DNA of 7,819 bases from COMBO-56-21 sp041494275 (GTDB taxonomy: Archaea; Thermoplasmatota; Thermoplasmata; UBA10834), in assembly GCA_041494275.1 (NCBI GenBank), contig JBGQAM010000078.1, forward strand, positions 1 to 7,819, written 5' to 3'. Below are positions 6,395 through 7,819 of the stretch, piece after piece (within the stretch, counting starts at the first letter, position 1; every line of letters starts with the position of its first letter). The notes beneath the pieces were generated by a model. That model searched no databases. It saw nothing but the letters and a program-made list of their open reading frames with translations, and was not told the DNA's origin. Both the position numbers and the translations under genes were made by a program.

Positions 6395-6426
6395 ATTGAC
6401 GGATTTGCTGAGTAATGATGGCCCGG

Positions 6427-6441
6427 GCATATAGCTTTTGA
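6427..6441 (-). promoter_or_regulatory. Promoter of tRNA-Thr
   Basis: The minus strand reads TCAAAAGCTATATGCC: an A-rich BRE-like stretch and a TATATG core about 38-40 nt upstream of the mature tRNA 5' end. This implies a short 5' leader of about 15 nt. Confidence 0.6.
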
Positions 6442-6474
6442 TGGCTCGGAGTGGCGCGCGCCTGGAGGCCATTT

Positions 6475-6523
6475 GTTGCCCTATCCAGCATGGCGAGAAT
6501 GGGACTCGCGATAGGGGCGCAAC
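6475..6523. repeat. Structured inverted repeat (hairpin) before the FKBP promoter
   Basis: CCCTATC (6479-6485) pairs with GATAGGG (6510-6516). Inside it GCGAG (6493-6497) pairs with CTCGC (6505-6509) around a 7-nt loop, and outside it GTTG (6475-6478) pairs with CAAC (6520-6523). This gives 16 bp in three stems, interrupted by a one-sided 7-nt bulge (6486-6492) and a 3-nt bulge (6517-6519). It directly abuts the TATA box of the FKBP gene. It could be a regulator binding site or part of a small structured RNA; nothing in the sequence decides between these. Confidence 0.5.
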
Positions 6524-6532
6524 CTTTAAATG
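6521..6532 (+). promoter_or_regulatory. Promoter of the FKBP gene
   Basis: AACCTTTAAATG carries a TATA-like CTTTAAA, which predicts transcription start near 6554 and a leader of roughly 20 nt. The leader contains GGTGA (6566-6570), a good match to the 16S anti-Shine-Dalgarno, 6 nt before ATG 6577. Confidence 0.6.
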
Positions 6533-6576
6533 ATGGTTAAGTATCCACACAATTCGCACATCAGCGGTGAGATTCG

Positions 6577-7428
6577 ATGACCGAAAAAGAGGGTGCGAAG
6601 AAGCACCACGAGAAGGAAGAGAAGGCCGATCCCGTCGAGACGAAGATCAAGGCGGGCGATATCGTTCTAGCAGAGTTCGACGCTTGGATCCAGGACTCGA
6701 ACGAGCTCTTCGACACGACGAGCGAGGCGGTCGCCAAAGAGAACGATACCTACAACGAGAAGATGGTCTACGGCGCTCAGCCTCTGATAGTTGGTAAGGG
6801 CAGGCTCTTCCCGGGTCTGGACGAATCGATGCTCAAGGCGGAAATAGGGAAGGAATACGAGCTGATACTGACTCCGGACAAGGGAGCAGGCCCAAGGGAC
6901 CCGAAGATGGTGGAGCTTCACCCCGTCAGGGAGTTCCTGAAGCAAGAGATCGAGCCTAGGGTGGGCCTCGAAGTCACCGTGAAGAACAAGCCCGCGATAA
7001 TCACAGCCGTCACTGCTGGCCGCGTCAGGATCGATTTCAATAACAGGTTGGCCGGCCGTACGCTGAAGTACAAGTACAAGATCACTGAGAAGCCGACGAA
7101 GCCAGTCGACGTCGTGAAGCTTCTCCTCAAGATGTCGTACGGTACATCGGATGGATTCGACATAGAGCACCACGGCAAGACCTACAAGATCAAGCTGCCC
7201 GATGCGTGTAAGTACGACCAGCGGTGGCTGCTTACCAAGTTCAGGCTCGTGACAGACCTCAGGGAGATCGCGGGTGCTGAGACGGTATCCTTCATCGAAG
7301 AGTACGAGAAGCCGGAGAAGAAGGAAGAGGCCGTCAAGAAAGAAGAAAAGGTCTCAGAGGAGAAGAAGGAGGCTCCCAGGGAGAAGGCGCCCGAGGAGCT
7401 CACAGAAGAGGACAGGACGAAGGCCTGA
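6577..7428 (+). CDS. Long-type archaeal FKBP peptidyl-prolyl cis-trans isomerase (SlyD-like)
   Basis: This cytosolic folding catalyst and chaperone has 283 residues. The FKBP fold begins around 22 (IKAGDIVLAEFDAWI) with LFDTT (44-48; D46 is the usual active-site Asp), then PLIVGKGRLFPGLDESM (69-85) and ELILTPDKG (95-103). An insert-in-flap region follows at about 104-150, and the fold resumes at RIDFNNRLAGRTLKYKYKI (151-169), the counterpart of DxNHPLAGKxL. A further alpha/beta domain at about 172-245, as in archaeal long FKBPs such as the FKBP26 type, ends in a Lys/Glu-rich tail (245-283). The first 20 residues are also highly charged. Deviations are that the AYG tyrosine of the flap is replaced by A104-G105, and NHPLAG reads NNRLAG, so isomerase activity may be reduced. 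The start is supported by GGTGA 6 nt upstream. It appears to be a single-gene unit between two tRNA genes. Confidence 0.9.
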   Translation: MTEKEGAKKHHEKEEKADPVETKIKAGDIVLAEFDAWIQDSNELFDTTSEAVAKENDTYNEKMVYGAQPLIVGKGRLFPGLDESMLKAEIGKEYELILTPDKGAGPRDPKMVELHPVREFLKQEIEPRVGLEVTVKNKPAIITAVTAGRVRIDFNNRLAGRTLKYKYKITEKPTKPVDVVKLLLKMSYGTSDGFDIEHHGKTYKIKLPDACKYDQRWLLTKFRLVTDLREIAGAETVSFIEEYEKPEKKEEAVKKEEKVSEEKKEAPREKAPEELTEEDRTKA

Positions 7429-7461
7429 TCCGCTCGGCATCCGTTTTCCGAGAGGTCAGCC

Positions 7462-7475
7462 CAATTTATATATCA
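7462..7475 (+). promoter_or_regulatory. Promoter of tRNA-Arg
   Basis: CAATTTATATATCA is a strong archaeal TATA box about 40 nt upstream of the mature tRNA 5' end. The predicted leader of about 15 nt matches that of the tRNA-Thr promoter. Confidence 0.7.
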
Positions 7476-7510
7476 TCTTGCGATTAGTGTTCACCAGCGC
7501 GGTCCAGAAA

Positions 7511-7585
7511 GGGCGTGTGGCCTAGTCAGGATATGGCACTTGCCTCCTAAGCAAGTGGTCAAGGGTTCGAATCCCTTCACGCCCG
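7511..7585 (+). tRNA. tRNA-Arg (anticodon CCT)
   Basis: The 75-nt cloverleaf has acceptor GGGCGTG/CACGCCC with discriminator G, D arm GCC...GGC, anticodon stem CTTGC/GCAAG with loop CTCCTAA, and T arm AAGGG/CCCTT with loop TTCGAAT. Anticodon CCT reads AGG (Arg). CCA is not encoded and no intron is present. A recombinase gene ends 22 bp downstream, making this tRNA the likely integration target. Confidence 0.97.
7559..7585 (+). other. Candidate attachment site (att) in the 3' end of tRNA-Arg
   Basis: Archaeal tyrosine recombinases commonly recombine at the T arm and acceptor 3' half of tRNA genes. The recombinase gene end lies 22 bp beyond this tRNA 3' end. No second copy can be seen because the window stops, so the exact core is unknown. 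Confidence 0.35.
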
Positions 7586-7607
7586 CTCCCATCTTACTGG
7601 CTAAAAT

Positions 7608-7819
7608 CTAATCTGCGCTTTTGGGTTCTGCGACGGGGGCTTCCCAAACCCGCCGCATCTGGGAGAACGCAGACTCCGACCGTATCCGTGCATAGAACAT
7701 CTCCGTGGTCACCGTGGAACTGTGCCTCAAGATCTTTGAGACGGCCTCGATCATCACTCCACGATCTTTCGCTATCTGAGCGAATGTTGCCCGCAGATCC
7801 TTCCACTTGAACGCCACAC
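7608..7819 (-). CDS. Tyrosine recombinase/integrase, C-terminal catalytic end, N-terminus outside window
   Basis: Seventy codons are visible (frame start 7817), ending at TAG 7608-7610. The piece matches the end of a phage/Xer-type integrase, which breaks and rejoins DNA through a tyrosine. Counting the first visible residue as 1, the box II segment is K6-D-L-R9-A-T-F, where most relatives have HDLRHTF. It is followed by a helix (IAKDRGVMIEAVSKIL), then R31-H32-S-S, where relatives have GHSS, and TTEMFYARI with Y42 as the likely nucleophile. The R and H of the catalytic set are present, Lys replaces the first His, and Y42 lies ten residues after H32 with Phe at the more common ninth position. 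A short tail follows. The GTG at 7817 is only an internal Val; the true start is beyond the edge. Whether the full gene is intact cannot be judged. Confidence 0.82.
   Translation of the reverse strand, partial: VAFKWKDLRATFAQIAKDRGVMIEAVSKILRHSSTVTTEMFYARIRSESAFSQMRRVWEAPVAEPKSAD

Noticed and set aside
6475..6523. H/ACA guide RNA on the minus strand (an ACA lies near the stem base)
   Set aside because: The bulge is one-sided, so no two-sided pseudouridylation pocket can form, and no K-turn is evident.
7430..7455. Terminator hairpin after the FKBP gene (CTCGG...CCGAG with internal TTTT)
   Set aside because: The stem is 5 bp with a 10-nt loop and there is no T-tract after it, so it is too weak to call.
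7511..7819. SSV-type integrase split across the attachment site
   Set aside because: The recombinase reading frame stops 22 bp before the tRNA and does not overlap it, so the att site is outside the visible gene.

Overview
The window looks like a chromosomal segment of a euryarchaeal-type archaeon. TATA/BRE-like promoters lie about 30 nt upstream of start codons. Several genes appear leaderless, while a few carry clear Shine-Dalgarno sites (GGAGG, GGTGA). The tRNA genes lack an encoded CCA, the FKBP is a SlyD-like form with an archaeal-type C-terminal domain, and three short proteins have pilin-like N-termini. GC content is moderately high by eye. I favour Thermoplasmatota or a relative, but that is an inference from gene style, not a proven placement.

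Layout, left to right. (1) 1-554, minus strand: N-terminal part of class 1B dihydroorotate dehydrogenase (PyrD), cut by the window edge. (2) 666-2253, minus: an iscS-iscU pair with overlapping reading frames (cysteine desulfurase and Fe-S scaffold), with a weak terminator-like hairpin behind it. (3) 2254-2393: a short divergent promoter region. (4) 2394-3617, plus: a second cysteine desulfurase-like enzyme of the SufS/CsdA group. (5) 3614-5046, minus: a tight three-gene operon of small membrane-anchored proteins; two share an N-terminal motif resembling class III (pilin-type) signal sequences, and the first-transcribed one has an Ig-like domain. (6) 5249-6298, plus: a protein made of six CxxC/CxxC zinc ribbons. 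(7) 6322-6394, minus: tRNA-Thr(TGT). (8) 6475-6523: a strong inverted repeat directly in front of the next promoter. (9) 6577-7428, plus: long-type FKBP prolyl isomerase. (10) 7511-7585, plus: tRNA-Arg(CCT). (11) 7608-7819, minus: C-terminal end of a tyrosine recombinase, cut by the right edge.

How the parts fit. The left half is an Fe-S cluster assembly locus: IscS releases sulfur from cysteine and passes it to IscU, and the divergent group II desulfurase may be a second sulfur donor. PyrDB-type dihydroorotate dehydrogenases usually pair with an Fe-S/FAD subunit (PyrK). iscS and pyrD share an almost identical 12-mer (GACCGGYTAATA on the plus strand) at nearly the same distance from their start codons, which hints at a common promoter type or co-regulation. 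The middle cluster looks like an uncharacterised cell-surface or pseudopilin system. The right end is probably the boundary of an integrated element that used the 3' end of tRNA-Arg as its attachment site, so unusual accessory genes may lie just beyond the window.
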